64,000 bases of DNA from Pseudomarimonas arenosa (GTDB taxonomy: Bacteria > Pseudomonadota > Gammaproteobacteria > Xanthomonadales > Xanthomonadaceae), in NCBI RefSeq assembly GCF_014841215.1, contig NZ_JACYTR010000006.1, forward strand, positions 121,443 through 185,442. Reading direction: 5' to 3'. The position numbers were made by a program, and so were the translations under genes. Positions 27,276 to 36,480 of the stretch are shown piece after piece. How positions within the stretch are numbered: position 1 is the first letter of the stretch; each line of letters starts with the position of its first letter. The notes beneath the pieces were generated by a model that saw nothing but the letters and a program-made list of their open reading frames with translations, was not told the DNA's origin and ran no database searches.

Positions 27276-28793
27276 CTACGCCATGAACCCCAGATCACGG
27301 GTGCTGAACTTGCTGAGATTGGGAAAGATCGCATCCAGCACGCTGCTGTCCGTGGCGCCCATCCAGCGTGCCAGGGTGGCGGCGAACTGCTCGGTAGCGG
27401 TGGTCGGGATGTACTGACCGCGATTGAAACTCCAGTCCTGCAGGCTGTCGTCGTTGTTGTTGAGAATCAGCTGCGGGTAGGTGCCGAACAGGCGGCCGCC
27501 CTGCACGGCATCACCCAGCACCAGCATATTGCCGCCCCAGGCGTGATCCGAGCCGCTGCCGTTGCCGGACAGGGTGCGGCCGAATTCGCTCATGGTGAAG
27601 GTGGTGACCTGGCCGCGCGCGCCGATTTCGCCCAGTGCCGTCCAGAACGCGCCGATCGCCTCGTTCACTGCAGTCAGCAGTTCGCCATGCCCGCTGTCGG
27701 TCAGCTCACCGCCCGATACAAACATGCCATCGTGCAGATCGAAGCTGCCGTAGCGCACAAAATAAACTTGCCGCCTCGCCATCAAGGAATCGCGGCTGAT
27801 CTTGATCATCCGCGCCACCACATTGAGTTGCGCTGCCAGCGAGTTGCCGGTCGGAAAGATCGTATCGACATTGCCGCTACCGTCGTTGGCGTTGAGCAGG
27901 GCGTCGAGCTCTTCGCCCACCTGCAGCGAGCGTTTGACCGTGCTGGCATAACCCTGTTCGAACGGATGTGTGTAGGTCTCGCCCAGCAGCTCATCGAGCA
28001 CGGCGCGGCGAGCAGCACTGTAGTTGAGGCTGTCGACGGCGCTGTAGTTGTCCAGTGTGTTCACGCCTTCGCCGGACAATTGGTAAGGCAGGAGGCCATC
28101 GCCGACCAGAAAGCGCGCGGCGCCAGCGGTGGAGATGGCCGGCGACAGGCCGCTGCCGACGCTCATCGCAGCGATTGCGGTGGCGACCCGGCCGCCCCAG
28201 CCGTAACGGGCCACTGGATTGCTTTGATTGCCGACTCCGACATGCCAGAGAAATTCCTGATCGTTGTGCGAGAACAGCTGCGGCGGTCGCGGCTCGCCGT
28301 TGTCGTAGCCGGTCTTGCTGATCGGTTGCAGCAGGGGGCCGACATTGCAGACGAAGGCCGCTTTGCCTTGGTTGAACAGGGTCTGCAGGCCGCTGTGGGC
28401 TTGCGAGCCCAAGTCGCTGCTGGCGCTGAAATCGACATGGCTGGGGTGAAGGCCGAAGTCGACCGAGCTGCCCTGTGGTCGGATTGGCAGCAGGTCATCG
28501 AAATTCAATGCCAGGCCCGCCGTGTTGCTGGCCGAATAGACGCCGCCACGGGCGCTGACATAGCGCTGATAGTGCGAGCCGCTGGCGTTGGAGTCGCGCG
28601 GCACCAGCCAGTTGTAGGCATCGTTGGCGCCGGCCAGATAGACGCAGACCAGGGCCTTGTAGTCGCTGCTTTGCGCCATGGCGCGCGGAATCAGTCCGAT
28701 CTGAGGCAGGAAGGCGGACACCGCGCCTAGGGCGAAGCTGCCGGTGAGTTGCTGCAAGAAGCGACGTCGTGCGTTGTGTTGCTGGCGAGTCAT
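27276..28793 (-). CDS. DUF1501 secreted protein
   Basis: 505 residues. DUF1501 proteins are alkaline-phosphatase-fold relatives (sulfatase-like) exported by the Tat path and normally encoded next to DUF1800 proteins. The N-terminus has consecutive arginines before a hydrophobic stretch (ARRRFLQQLTGSFALGAVSAFLP), a Tat-type signal. Conserved DUF1501 parts are LVCVYLAGANDAYNWLVP, the VYFVRYGSFDLHDGMF strand and MSEFGRTLSGNGSGSDHAWGGNMLVLG. ATG 28793 gives this signal. It lies 10 bases after the DUF1800 stop and is the last gene of a three-gene operon. The biochemical function of the DUF1501/DUF1800 pair is not established. Confidence 0.9.
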   Translation of the reverse strand: MTRQQHNARRRFLQQLTGSFALGAVSAFLPQIGLIPRAMAQSSDYKALVCVYLAGANDAYNWLVPRDSNASGSHYQRYVSARGGVYSASNTAGLALNFDDLLPIRPQGSSVDFGLHPSHVDFSASSDLGSQAHSGLQTLFNQGKAAFVCNVGPLLQPISKTGYDNGEPRPPQLFSHNDQEFLWHVGVGNQSNPVARYGWGGRVATAIAAMSVGSGLSPAISTAGAARFLVGDGLLPYQLSGEGVNTLDNYSAVDSLNYSAARRAVLDELLGETYTHPFEQGYASTVKRSLQVGEELDALLNANDGSGNVDTIFPTGNSLAAQLNVVARMIKISRDSLMARRQVYFVRYGSFDLHDGMFVSGGELTDSGHGELLTAVNEAIGAFWTALGEIGARGQVTTFTMSEFGRTLSGNGSGSDHAWGGNMLVLGDAVQGGRLFGTYPQLILNNNDDSLQDWSFNRGQYIPTTATEQFAATLARWMGATDSSVLDAIFPNLSKFSTRDLGFMA

Positions 28794-28803
28794 GGCGTGC
28801 TCC

Positions 28804-31479
28804 TTACTGCTGGATCGCAAAGGCCGGTGAGATCATCACCAGGTGGATCAGGTCGAGTGCCTTCAGCCGCGCTTCGGCCCCGCCCATGTTGTCGAGCAGC
28901 TCGATCAGCCTGCTGCGCAGCGAGTCTGTCATTCGGCCGTACAGCAGCCGTTGATTCAGTTCCTCGACCAGGCCAGCGTGGTCGCCGGGCAAGGCATCGA
29001 GCGTGCTGGTCGGTAGATAGGCCAGACTACGCGGGGTATTGAATCGCACCGTATTGTTGGCCTGTACTTCGTAGCCGCTGAACACCAGGTTCCAGAAGCC
29101 ATCGGCGGCCAGGATGGCGCTGGATTCGTTGAGAATCTGGAACTCCGGTGCATACAGGCCAGCTTCGGCCAGGGCGCCTGGCGGCTGATAGTCGGGCTCG
29201 TAGAAATTGAATACCGAAGGCGCCCCTAGCGGTCGCTGCGTGAACTGGCGCTCGGGAGTGAACATGCCATACGCGCCCTGGCTGCTGCGTTGGGCATCGA
29301 AGGCGCGCCACAGGGCGGTGATTTTCAGCAGAGGCTCGCGTAGCTTGCCGGCGCGATCATCCGGCAGCCGATTGCGCGCCTCTGGATCGAGCAGCACGGC
29401 ACCGATCACAGCGCCAAGATCGCCGCGCACGCCGCTGCCATTGTTCTCGAACACCCTGGCCACGCGCTCAATATAGGCGGGCGAGGGGTTGCTGCTGACA
29501 AAGCGCTGGATCAACTGGCGCGAAACGAAGGGCGCCAGATTAGGGTGATGGAACAGGCTGTCGATCAGGCTGTCGATCTGTGCATTGCAGTAGTCGATGC
29601 AGGTCTGCTGCTCTGAACTCGGTGTTCCACTGTGACAGGCGACCGCGCTGGCGGCGATGGTCACCTCGCCGAGCAGCACCTTGCGATCGTGGGGTGCCGG
29701 TAGCACGGCATAGCCATCGGCGGCGGTGGCCGAACGACCGGTATCGGCATAGCGCGGGTAGCAGACCATCGGCGCATAGCCATCTGGGTGGATCAGGGCG
29801 GTGACGATGCCGGGCAGGGCATAGCGAGTCGGAACGGAGAAGAACGCGGTAGTGGAAAACTGGCAGGCGCTGCCGCTACAGAAGCCGCAATTGCGATTCA
29901 GGTTGATGGTGCCGACGGTGGCCGGGCCGGTGCAGGCAAAGCCGAAGCCGGTCAGGGCCTTGGCGTTTTCGCTGACGCTCTCCTGCGCATAGGTCGGCAC
30001 GGTCTGACCGCCGGCCTCGATCGGGCTGAAATCGAGATTGCGCTCGATCAGGCCGATCGAGAACAGCTGCATCACCTCGCGCGCATAGTTCTCGTCTGGC
30101 GCAATCAGGCCGGGTGTGAGCTGGCCTTGCTCATCCAGTGTCCAGTCGGTTTTCTGATTGCGCAGATGACTGAGAAACAGGCCCATTGCCGGGCTGAGGG
30201 TGACCTCCTTCAGCAGGGTACGGTAATTGCCAAAGGCATTGCGCAACAGGATGTCGTTGTACTCCGCCATCAGGGTCGGCAGATTGATCAAGGTGCCCTG
30301 ATCGGACACCACCAGAATCTGCGACAGGGCAAACGCCATGCGCTGGCGCAGCTGGTCGGGCGCGTGCAGTGCGCTGTCGAACCAGCGTTCCATGCGATAG
30401 GCGCTGTAGAAGGCGGCATTGCGTGGATCGGTCAGCACCTGTGCGGCAATCGCCTGTTCAATGGCCGGGCGCTGCAGGGTGATCGGCTGCAGTTTCTGGC
30501 TGGCTATCCAGTCGCTCAAACTGCTGGTAGTGAGGGCTTCGCCTTCACCGGGCCTGGGCCCGAAGCTGGTCTGGGTGAGGAAGCGATTCGCTTCGGCTTT
30601 GTTGCGCGGTGCGCAGTCATACCCGTTCAAGGCAGTCAGGCGTTGCAGACTCAGGGTGCCGCTGCCAAATCCGTCGACCGTGCTTGACCAGCTCCAACTG
30701 GCGCGATCGGCGTCGAGGCCGGTGAAGGTCATTGTGCCCCAGGGCTGGGAGTCGACGTCCGCACTGCGAAAATTGGGCGGGAAATCGGCGCCCGAGGTGA
30801 TCTGCGCGCTCAGGGTTGCGGTGTTGCCTTGAATCGGCCCCAGCGCTGTGATCCAGCGTTGCTCGCCATTCAAGTAGGCGTACCAGATCGCCACCATCTG
30901 CCGGTTGCTGTCCGGCCCGATCACCTCGATAAAGATGCCGTGTCCGCTTTGCGCCGGGTCGAACCAGGAGCCGCTATGGCAATTGGCCACCCGGCCATTG
31001 CTATTGTCGCCGCCCAGGGCCAGTGCGGTCAGTCGGCTAATTGGCTGACTTCCGTTATTGAAACCGGCGTAGCTGCTGATCCAGCTGGCCGTGCCCGCGT
31101 CGGTGGAAGTGAATGCTAAAGTGAGTGTGCCCCAGGGCTCGATCAGCGCCTCGCTGGGCACGAAGCGTGGAGGAAAGTCAGCGCCACGACTGATCGACAG
31201 CGGTATGGCCGCGCTGGCGCCGGTCACCGGGCCGACGCCAAACAACCAGACCTGCCTGCCTTCGCGGTAGGTGAACCAGCTTACTGCCAGCCCCGGGCTG
31301 CCGCCCAGGTCGATATGTTCGACGATAAAGCCCTGGCCGCTCTGCGCGGGGTCGAAGAATGTGCCGCTGATGTCCGCGCCGATGCGGAATTGGCTCGACT
31401 GCGCCTGGACCGTCGGACACGGGCTGGTGCTGAGCAGGGCCAGACATAGGAATGCCAGAGAGTGAAACTGTCTGTTCAT
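28804..31479 (-). CDS. DUF1800 secreted protein with duplicated N-terminal module
   Basis: 891 residues. A signal peptide (LAFLCLALLSTSPCPTVQAQ) leads into two tandem copies of a beta-rich module, each with FFDPAQSGQGF or WFDPAQSGHGI, then W-x-Y or W-F-T-Y, ending PISRLTAL and LSLQRLTAL (residues about 30-290). The DUF1800 domain follows from about 292 (EANRFLTQTSFGPRPGE). It is usually paired with DUF1501. The DUF1800 part contains MQLFSIGLIERN and the Cys-rich CTGPATVGTINLNRNCGFC insertion. The ATG at 31479 overlaps the stop of the upstream CxxxCH gene (ATGA). Confidence 0.88.
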   Translation of the reverse strand: MNRQFHSLAFLCLALLSTSPCPTVQAQSSQFRIGADISGTFFDPAQSGQGFIVEHIDLGGSPGLAVSWFTYREGRQVWLFGVGPVTGASAAIPLSISRGADFPPRFVPSEALIEPWGTLTLAFTSTDAGTASWISSYAGFNNGSQPISRLTALALGGDNSNGRVANCHSGSWFDPAQSGHGIFIEVIGPDSNRQMVAIWYAYLNGEQRWITALGPIQGNTATLSAQITSGADFPPNFRSADVDSQPWGTMTFTGLDADRASWSWSSTVDGFGSGTLSLQRLTALNGYDCAPRNKAEANRFLTQTSFGPRPGEGEALTTSSLSDWIASQKLQPITLQRPAIEQAIAAQVLTDPRNAAFYSAYRMERWFDSALHAPDQLRQRMAFALSQILVVSDQGTLINLPTLMAEYNDILLRNAFGNYRTLLKEVTLSPAMGLFLSHLRNQKTDWTLDEQGQLTPGLIAPDENYAREVMQLFSIGLIERNLDFSPIEAGGQTVPTYAQESVSENAKALTGFGFACTGPATVGTINLNRNCGFCSGSACQFSTTAFFSVPTRYALPGIVTALIHPDGYAPMVCYPRYADTGRSATAADGYAVLPAPHDRKVLLGEVTIAASAVACHSGTPSSEQQTCIDYCNAQIDSLIDSLFHHPNLAPFVSRQLIQRFVSSNPSPAYIERVARVFENNGSGVRGDLGAVIGAVLLDPEARNRLPDDRAGKLREPLLKITALWRAFDAQRSSQGAYGMFTPERQFTQRPLGAPSVFNFYEPDYQPPGALAEAGLYAPEFQILNESSAILAADGFWNLVFSGYEVQANNTVRFNTPRSLAYLPTSTLDALPGDHAGLVEELNQRLLYGRMTDSLRSRLIELLDNMGGAEARLKALDLIHLVMISPAFAIQQ

Positions 31480-32072
31480 GAGCGAGGGCCTCGCCAGGGA
31501 AACTCGATGCTGCTGCATTGCCGGGCCGCGGGCAGATCGGGGTCGAGCAGGCAGTGCTCAGACTCGAAGGCGTCGGCAAAGATGAATTCGCGGGGGATCG
31601 GATCTTCCGGCAGTTCGCCGCGCGCGCCTTGCGCGATCCAGTCGTAGATCAGGGTCTGCAGCGACAGCGGCACATGCCCGGACGGTGGCATCTGCCGACC
31701 GACATCCGGTGCGGCGCAATTCACCTTCTGGAACAGCAGGCTGTTCTGCGGGTCGCCGGGTTTCACGCGCAGAATCTGGTCGTGCTGCGCCGAAAGCTGG
31801 CCGACCAGGTAATAGATGGAAATCTGCAGGCTGGAGAAATCCAGCTCCGCCGCCGGTGCGCTGCCGACATGGCAGTTCTGGGTGCAGCTCGATTGTTGAT
31901 CCAAGGCCCGCCACACGTCCTGCCACTCGACATTGAAGGTGATCGGCGTGCCATTGATCGATTCGCATTGCTCGGCGGCTGGCAGCATCGTCGGGCCGAG
32001 CACGGCGGTCAGCAGCAGCGCCTGCCAGCGTGTGCCGGCGTGGCGTTTGGCAGCGGGGCGGCGAACGTCCAT
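31476..32072 (-). CDS. Secreted CxxxCH protein with FADAFE tag
   Basis: 198 residues. A signal-like stretch (WQALLLTAVLGPTMLPAAE) is followed by SCTQNCHVGSAPAAELDFSS, a CxxxCH motif one residue longer than the normal heme c CxxCH. It may bind heme or mark a cytochrome-like fold, and GRQMPPSGHVPLSL offers a Met ligand region (MPP), as in Planctomycete-type cytochrome domains. Near the C-terminus is REFIFADAFES, a FADxFE motif also seen in the collagenase of this window. ATG 32072 is used; the open frame upstream looks non-coding. It is first in the operon with DUF1800 and DUF1501, so it may supply redox or anchoring to them. Confidence 0.7.
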   Translation of the reverse strand: MDVRRPAAKRHAGTRWQALLLTAVLGPTMLPAAEQCESINGTPITFNVEWQDVWRALDQQSSCTQNCHVGSAPAAELDFSSLQISIYYLVGQLSAQHDQILRVKPGDPQNSLLFQKVNCAAPDVGRQMPPSGHVPLSLQTLIYDWIAQGARGELPEDPIPREFIFADAFESEHCLLDPDLPAARQCSSIEFPWRGPRS

Positions 32073-32399
32073 ATGGCCAACGCAACGTGCAATGAATCGA
32101 TCGGTTGACGTCCGATTCCGCCCGGGCTTCGTTTGGGTCGGGAACTCGCTTCGCAGCCGCGGGTCATGTTGGGCGGACAGTGCTCGCCTGCGGTAGGCTA
32201 CGCGGCCTTGGGCTGCCTGCTGGACGGCAATGGACCCTGAATCAAAGCGGCTCAGCCGTCTTGCGCAGGTCTTGCTCGTGCCGAAGTGCAGGGTGTAGAT
32301 CTTCACAAAAACAAGGTGTTACGTCGCCGCGGCGGCGGGGTGACAGGAGCAGCCAACGGGCATCATGAGTCTAATCAAGCAGCCAGCGGATAGCGCACG
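32073..32399. other. Divergent promoter region
   Basis: 327 bases between the divergently transcribed CxxxCH gene and the polysaccharide exporter permease. It must hold the promoters of both units. The palindromic string CGTCGCCGCGGCGGCG lies around 32322-32338. I could not assign -35/-10 boxes and saw no gene. Confidence 0.5.
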
Positions 32400-33167
32400 A
32401 TGACCAGCCACTGGCAGTCGATTCGTCTGTTCCTGCGCCAGGATTTCAATCAGCGCTTTGCCGACAATGCCATCGGTGTGGCCTGGGCCTTGATCTTGCC
32501 CTTGGCCCAGCTGGCCCTGTTTGCCCTGTTGTTCATCCAGATCTTCAAGGCACGGGTGCCGGGACTGGAGGGCGTGGGCTATCTCGCCTTCCTGGCCTTG
32601 GGCATGTGGCCCTGGTTTGCCTTTGCTGAAGCGGTCGAGCGCGGCTCCAGCGCTCTGGTCGACAACGCTGGCCTACTCGGCAAGGTGGCGGTGCCGCTGT
32701 GGCACCTGATTCTGGCCCGCATCCTGATGGCCTTTGCTCTGCATGGCCTTGGCTTTGCCTTGGTCCTGACCGTGCTTTGGCTCGACGGTGCCCCGCTGGC
32801 CTGGCCCTGGCTGGCCCTGAGTCTGCTGGCTTGGCCGCCGCTGTTCCTGCTGGCCTGTGCGCTGGCCACCCTGTTCGCCCTGCTGCGGGTATTTGTGCGT
32901 GATTTGGCCCAGATCACGCCCTTCCTGCTGACCGCCCTGATGTTCAGTTCGCCGATTCTGTATGCCGCCGAGATGTTGCCCGAACACGTTCGGGGCTGGC
33001 TGGCGCTGAATCCGCTGGCGGTGTGGATCGGTGCGATCCGCGACCCGCTGCTTTGGGATCGTGGCATGCACAACCTCGGTGTGGGTCTGCTTGGGCTGGC
33101 CTTGCTGTCGTTGCTGGCGCTGTTCCTCTATCGCCGGCTGCGCGTGCATGTGGAGGATTTTCTGTGA
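32400..33167 (+). CDS. wzm: ABC-2 polysaccharide export permease (Wzm-like)
   Basis: 255 residues with six hydrophobic helices (LAQLALFALLFIQIF, FALHGLGFALVLTVLW, TPFLLTALMFSSPILYAAEML, VGLLGLALLSLLALFLY). The N-terminal RLFLRQDFNQRFADNAIGVAWALILPLAQ and the FSSPILYA segment are typical of ABC-2 permeases that export O-antigen or capsular chains. It begins a coupled pair: its TGA stop overlaps the GTG of the ATPase gene by four bases. The symbol is by family resemblance. The exported glycan is not encoded here. Confidence 0.85.
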   Translation: MTSHWQSIRLFLRQDFNQRFADNAIGVAWALILPLAQLALFALLFIQIFKARVPGLEGVGYLAFLALGMWPWFAFAEAVERGSSALVDNAGLLGKVAVPLWHLILARILMAFALHGLGFALVLTVLWLDGAPLAWPWLALSLLAWPPLFLLACALATLFALLRVFVRDLAQITPFLLTALMFSSPILYAAEMLPEHVRGWLALNPLAVWIGAIRDPLLWDRGMHNLGVGLLGLALLSLLALFLYRRLRVHVEDFL

Positions 33168-34339
33168 CCACCCTGCTCAGCGCGCAGGCCTTGGCCAAGG
33201 CCTTTCCGGTCGCCAGTACGCCACGTGAGCGACTGCGTGCACTGCTCAATCTGCTGCTCGGTCGGCCGATCAAACGACGTGACGTGCTGCGCGACATCTC
33301 CTTCGCCATCGAGCCGGGCGCTTCGCTGGGTGTGATCGGCGAGAACGGCGCCGGTAAGTCGACCTTGCTGAAGCTGCTGGTCGGTGTGCTGACGCCGACG
33401 CAGGGCGAACTCAAGCGTTGCGACAGCGTTGGAGCCTTGCTTGAACTCGGCGCTGGCTTTGATCTGGAGCGCAGCGGACGCGAGAACATCGCCCTGTCCG
33501 CCGGCCTGATGGGCTGGAACGCCAGGCAGATCGCCGAACGCGAAGCCGAAATCATTGCTTTCGCCGATATCGGCGACTACATCGACGAGCCGGTGAAGCA
33601 CTACAGCTCGGGCATGGTAGTGCGCCTCGGATTCTCGATCATCGCCGCGGTGCGGCCGCAACTGCTGATCACCGACGAAGTGCTGGCGGTCGGTGACGAG
33701 AGTTTCCAGAAGAAGTGCATTCGCTGGATGGAGGAGTATCTGCAGCAGGGCGGCACCCTGTTGCTGGTCAGTCATTCCATGTACCACGTGCAGAAGCTGT
33801 GCAAGAGCGCGTTGTGGCTCAAGGACGGTGGCGTCGAAGCCTACGGCGATGTATTCGAGGTGACGCAGTCCTATCTGGCCTTTCATGAGCGCAAGCAGGA
33901 AGCGGAGAAGAACCTGCGCGAGCAACGGGCGATCAGCGCCGGCGATTTCCGTCTGCAATCCTGGCAGGTCAATGGCAGCCCGGTGGCTGCCAATCTGGTG
34001 CTGCCTGAGGATGGAGCGCTGCAGATCGATGTCGAGCTGCACACGCCGGATCAGCGCATTCCGCATCTTGGCTTTGGCGTCAAGCGCGCCGATGGCACGG
34101 CGGTATTTGGCGGCACCAGTGAAATCGATCGCGCCGAAGGTGTGTTGGCCGCGCCGCACCAGGTGCGCTACCGACTTCAGCTAGATCTCAGCAATCTGAT
34201 GCCGGGCCACTACAGTCTGTCGGTGTTCGTGCTCGACCCCGAAGCCATACGCCTGTTCGACACCGTGCACTGCGACCTGGTGGTGCGCGGTCAGGCTCGC
34301 GAGTTCGGCATGGTCCGTCTGCCGCATCGCTGGGGTTGA
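33164..34339 (+). CDS. wzt: Polysaccharide export ATPase with Wzt-type C-terminal domain
   Basis: 391 residues. ATPase: Walker A GENGAGKST, signature HYSSGMVVRLGFS, Walker B LLITDEVLAVGDESF, and H-loop LLVSHSM. Such ATPases power export of O-antigen with Wzm. After about residue 240 there is a C-terminal beta-sandwich (LQIDVELHTPDQRIPHLGFGVKRADGTAVFGG), the domain that in Wzt binds the chain terminus and checks completion. GTG 33164 overlaps the permease stop. The open frame continues upstream to 33023 but overlaps the permease gene and was discounted. Confidence 0.88.
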   Translation: MTTLLSAQALAKAFPVASTPRERLRALLNLLLGRPIKRRDVLRDISFAIEPGASLGVIGENGAGKSTLLKLLVGVLTPTQGELKRCDSVGALLELGAGFDLERSGRENIALSAGLMGWNARQIAEREAEIIAFADIGDYIDEPVKHYSSGMVVRLGFSIIAAVRPQLLITDEVLAVGDESFQKKCIRWMEEYLQQGGTLLLVSHSMYHVQKLCKSALWLKDGGVEAYGDVFEVTQSYLAFHERKQEAEKNLREQRAISAGDFRLQSWQVNGSPVAANLVLPEDGALQIDVELHTPDQRIPHLGFGVKRADGTAVFGGTSEIDRAEGVLAAPHQVRYRLQLDLSNLMPGHYSLSVFVLDPEAIRLFDTVHCDLVVRGQAREFGMVRLPHRWG

Positions 34340-34399
34340 GTCTGCCGTCCAGTGCCATGCAGACGCCTTTGGTATCATCGACCGGCTAACCGGCTGCCA

Positions 34400-34569
34400 C
34401 CGGTTCAACAAAGCAGTCCATGGATGGACTGCTCGCGCGCAGCGACGTAGTCGCTGTCAAGCGCCCCGCGCGTACGGGCATGCCTGCCGTGTGCCTGTCG
34501 AACGGTATCGTACGCCCGGGACTTGAACTTGAACGGGATGTTCAAACTTCAAGTTGCCGAATCAATAGC
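34400..34569 (+). repeat. Dispersed repeat, copy A (truncated)
   Basis: It shares with the copies at 42572-42851 and 54071-54271 the string GTTCAA, a near palindrome GCAGTCCATGGATGGACTGC, GCTCGCGCGCAGCGAC, a CGGGCATGCCTGCCGTG segment, CTGTCGAACGG, GGGACTTGAAC, and GATGTTCAAACTTCAAG to CGAATCAATAGC. Relative to the 54 kb copy it is in the opposite orientation and lacks the outermost part. It occupies the gap between the exporter genes and the radical SAM gene. Confidence 0.8.
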
Positions 34570-34597
34570 TTCCGCCTTAGCAGAGTTGTAGCACCCT

Positions 34598-35566
34598 ATG
34601 ATCAACCCGCCACGCAGTATCTACACCGCTCACATTGACGTCGTTCACGGTTGCCAGTTGCGCTGTGTCGGGTGCCCCAATTCGATCCTGCAGCCGAAGA
34701 TTCTGCGCATGCCGAAGGACACCTTCGGCACCATTCTCGGCAATCTCGACGTTGAGCACATTCATACGCTACGGCTGTTCAATTTTGGCGAGCCGCTGCT
34801 GCATCCCGAGCTGTCGACCCTGGTCGCGCTGATTCCGCAGCAGCGTTGGAAAGTCTCGATTGTCGAAATCTCCACCAACGGCCAAAAGGTTTACTGGGAC
34901 GATTTCGAGGAGATGCTGAAACTCGAGGTGGTGAATCGCATCGTGATCAGTTGCGATGGCGACGGCACCCCGGAGGACTATGAGCGGCTGCGGCCACCTT
35001 CCAAGTGGTCGAACTTCATTGAGTTCCTGGAGCGCGCTCGCACCCTGCGTGATCGTTGGTCACCGGCCACGCAGCTGATGACGCGCACCGTGTGCGAAGT
35101 GGAAGAGCATCGGCAGCGTTGGCGCAGCGTGCTGGAGCCGCGCGGCTGGCTGACCGAGTTCCGTCGTTGGATGTACCTGCCCGGCTCATCGCAGAACATG
35201 ACCGGTCACGAGATCAAGGTGCCGAACGCCGCTTGCGGCTTCCTTGCCGAGCCCGAGGAGTTCCGATCGCATCCGTGGTACGGCCAGATTCATCTGGTCT
35301 ATGTCGACTGGGATGGCACCGTGGTGCCCTGCTGCATGCATCCCAAGGCCGGCGTGCTGGGTAACCTGACCCAGCAGACCTACAGCGAGATTCGCATGGG
35401 CCAGGCGCGCGCAAAACTGAAGGCGCTGATGAACAGTGATCGCAAGTCGATGCCGATCTGCGGTGAATGCGATGTCGGCCCGATCGGCCAGGAAGGCGCC
35501 AGCGTCGATGCCGCGATGGATGCCTTGAAGGCCGAGGCCGCGGCGATGGCGGCCAGCAAGGCGTAG
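34598..35566 (+). CDS. Radical SAM/SPASM protein
   Basis: 322 residues. The radical SAM cysteines are Cys19, Cys23 and Cys26 (HGCQLRCVGCPNS), binding a 4Fe-4S cluster that cleaves S-adenosylmethionine. The first strands IYTAHIDVVHGC and RLFNFGEPLLHPEL carry the GGE-type (here FGEP) motif. A C-terminal SPASM region has VVPCCMHP and PICGECDVG, plus NAACGF, giving cysteines for additional Fe-S clusters. The reaction is unknown. It follows the exporter pair after a repeat, so it may modify a glycan or peptide linked to that export system, but the spacing does not prove one operon. Confidence 0.85.
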   Translation: MINPPRSIYTAHIDVVHGCQLRCVGCPNSILQPKILRMPKDTFGTILGNLDVEHIHTLRLFNFGEPLLHPELSTLVALIPQQRWKVSIVEISTNGQKVYWDDFEEMLKLEVVNRIVISCDGDGTPEDYERLRPPSKWSNFIEFLERARTLRDRWSPATQLMTRTVCEVEEHRQRWRSVLEPRGWLTEFRRWMYLPGSSQNMTGHEIKVPNAACGFLAEPEEFRSHPWYGQIHLVYVDWDGTVVPCCMHPKAGVLGNLTQQTYSEIRMGQARAKLKALMNSDRKSMPICGECDVGPIGQEGASVDAAMDALKAEAAAMAASKA

Positions 35567-35640
35567 GTCCAGTTCGAAGATCGGGCGGGGTGAAACGCTG
35601 CGGCCAGAACGGCGAGTCGGGCGGGACCGCCGGCCTTGGA

Positions 35641-36255
35641 TCAGCTCAGTGAAAAGCCCGGCTTCATCAGCTGTCGCAGAAAGTGCTGCAACACATCCGG
35701 TTTGATCAGATAGACCACGACGACGCCATAGGCCGCGCCCCACAGGTGGGCGCTGTGATTGATATTGTCTTTGCCGTGATGATCCTGCCACAGGCTGTAG
35801 CCGATATAGATCACCGCGTAGACGATGGCCGGCAAAGGCAGGAAGAACACGAACAGCATCGACCAGGGTTGCAGCAGGATGAAGGCGAACAGCACCGCCG
35901 ACACCGCGCCCGAGGCGCCCAGGGTGCGGTAGTGCGGGTTGTGTCGGTTCCGAAAGTAGCCGGGCAGTACTGAACAGACGATCGCGCCGAGATAGAAGCC
36001 CAGATATCCGAGCCAGCCGACGAAATGGACGAAGAAGCCTTCCATCACCCGGCCAAAGAAGAACAGCGTGATCATGTTGAACAGCAGATGATTGAAGTCG
36101 GCGTGGATCAGGCCGTAGCTGATCAGGCGGTGAAACTGATAGTTTCTCTGAATGGCCGGTGGCCACAGGATCAGACTGCTCAACAGCTTCTGGTTGCTGA
36201 ATGCAGCCCAGGAAACGAGAACGGTAATGGCAATGATGCCAAGGGTAATGACCAT
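35641..36255 (-). CDS. Rhomboid-family intramembrane serine protease
   Basis: 204 residues, six predicted transmembrane helices. The catalytic dyad is visible: Ser115 in LGASGAVSAV and His170 in SAHLWGAAYG. The H51-x-x-x-N55 pair (HADFNHLLFNM) is the structural motif of helix 2. Rhomboids cut transmembrane or juxtamembrane substrates. Bacterial ones act in quality control. ATG 36255 starts MVITLGIIAITVLVSW, a hydrophobic first helix. The region upstream of this ATG is a repeat and not coding. Confidence 0.88.
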   Translation of the reverse strand: MVITLGIIAITVLVSWAAFSNQKLLSSLILWPPAIQRNYQFHRLISYGLIHADFNHLLFNMITLFFFGRVMEGFFVHFVGWLGYLGFYLGAIVCSVLPGYFRNRHNPHYRTLGASGAVSAVLFAFILLQPWSMLFVFFLPLPAIVYAVIYIGYSLWQDHHGKDNINHSAHLWGAAYGVVVVYLIKPDVLQHFLRQLMKPGFSLS

Positions 36256-36337
36256 GCGAGCGCAGATTCTGACGGGACTGCAGGCATGGTGCCCGAGGCG
36301 AGCGGCGTATTGCCAGCGCGACGCGTGCGGCGTATTC

Positions 36338-36411
36338 GGACCCTCATCCGCCCTTCGGGCGCCCCGGATCGAGTCCGGGGTGGGCTCTTCTCCTGCAGGA
36401 AGCAGGGAATG
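36338..36411. repeat. Dispersed CCCTCATCC repeat
   Basis: CCCTCATCCGCCCTTCGGGCGCCCC, GGATCGAGTCCGGGG and CTCTTCTCCTGCAGGAAGCAGGG are short inverted pairs in a row. The CCCTCA and TCTCC portions recur at about 6159-6195 before holC. This is a common intergenic repeat style in this order. It lies in the 225 bases between the AraC and rhomboid genes. No gene is visible in that gap. Confidence 0.5.
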
Positions 36412-36480
36412 GGCGAGCATGCAGCGCTGAAAAGGCGAAACCGGATGTTATCCGGATGAGGCCGCAAGACGACTCGCCGA

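Noticed and set aside
27099..28730. A long plus-strand frame opposite the DUF1501 gene
   Set aside because: Composition is that of an antisense shadow (Ala/Gln/Val-rich, no domains), while DUF1501 on the other strand has a Tat signal and family motifs.
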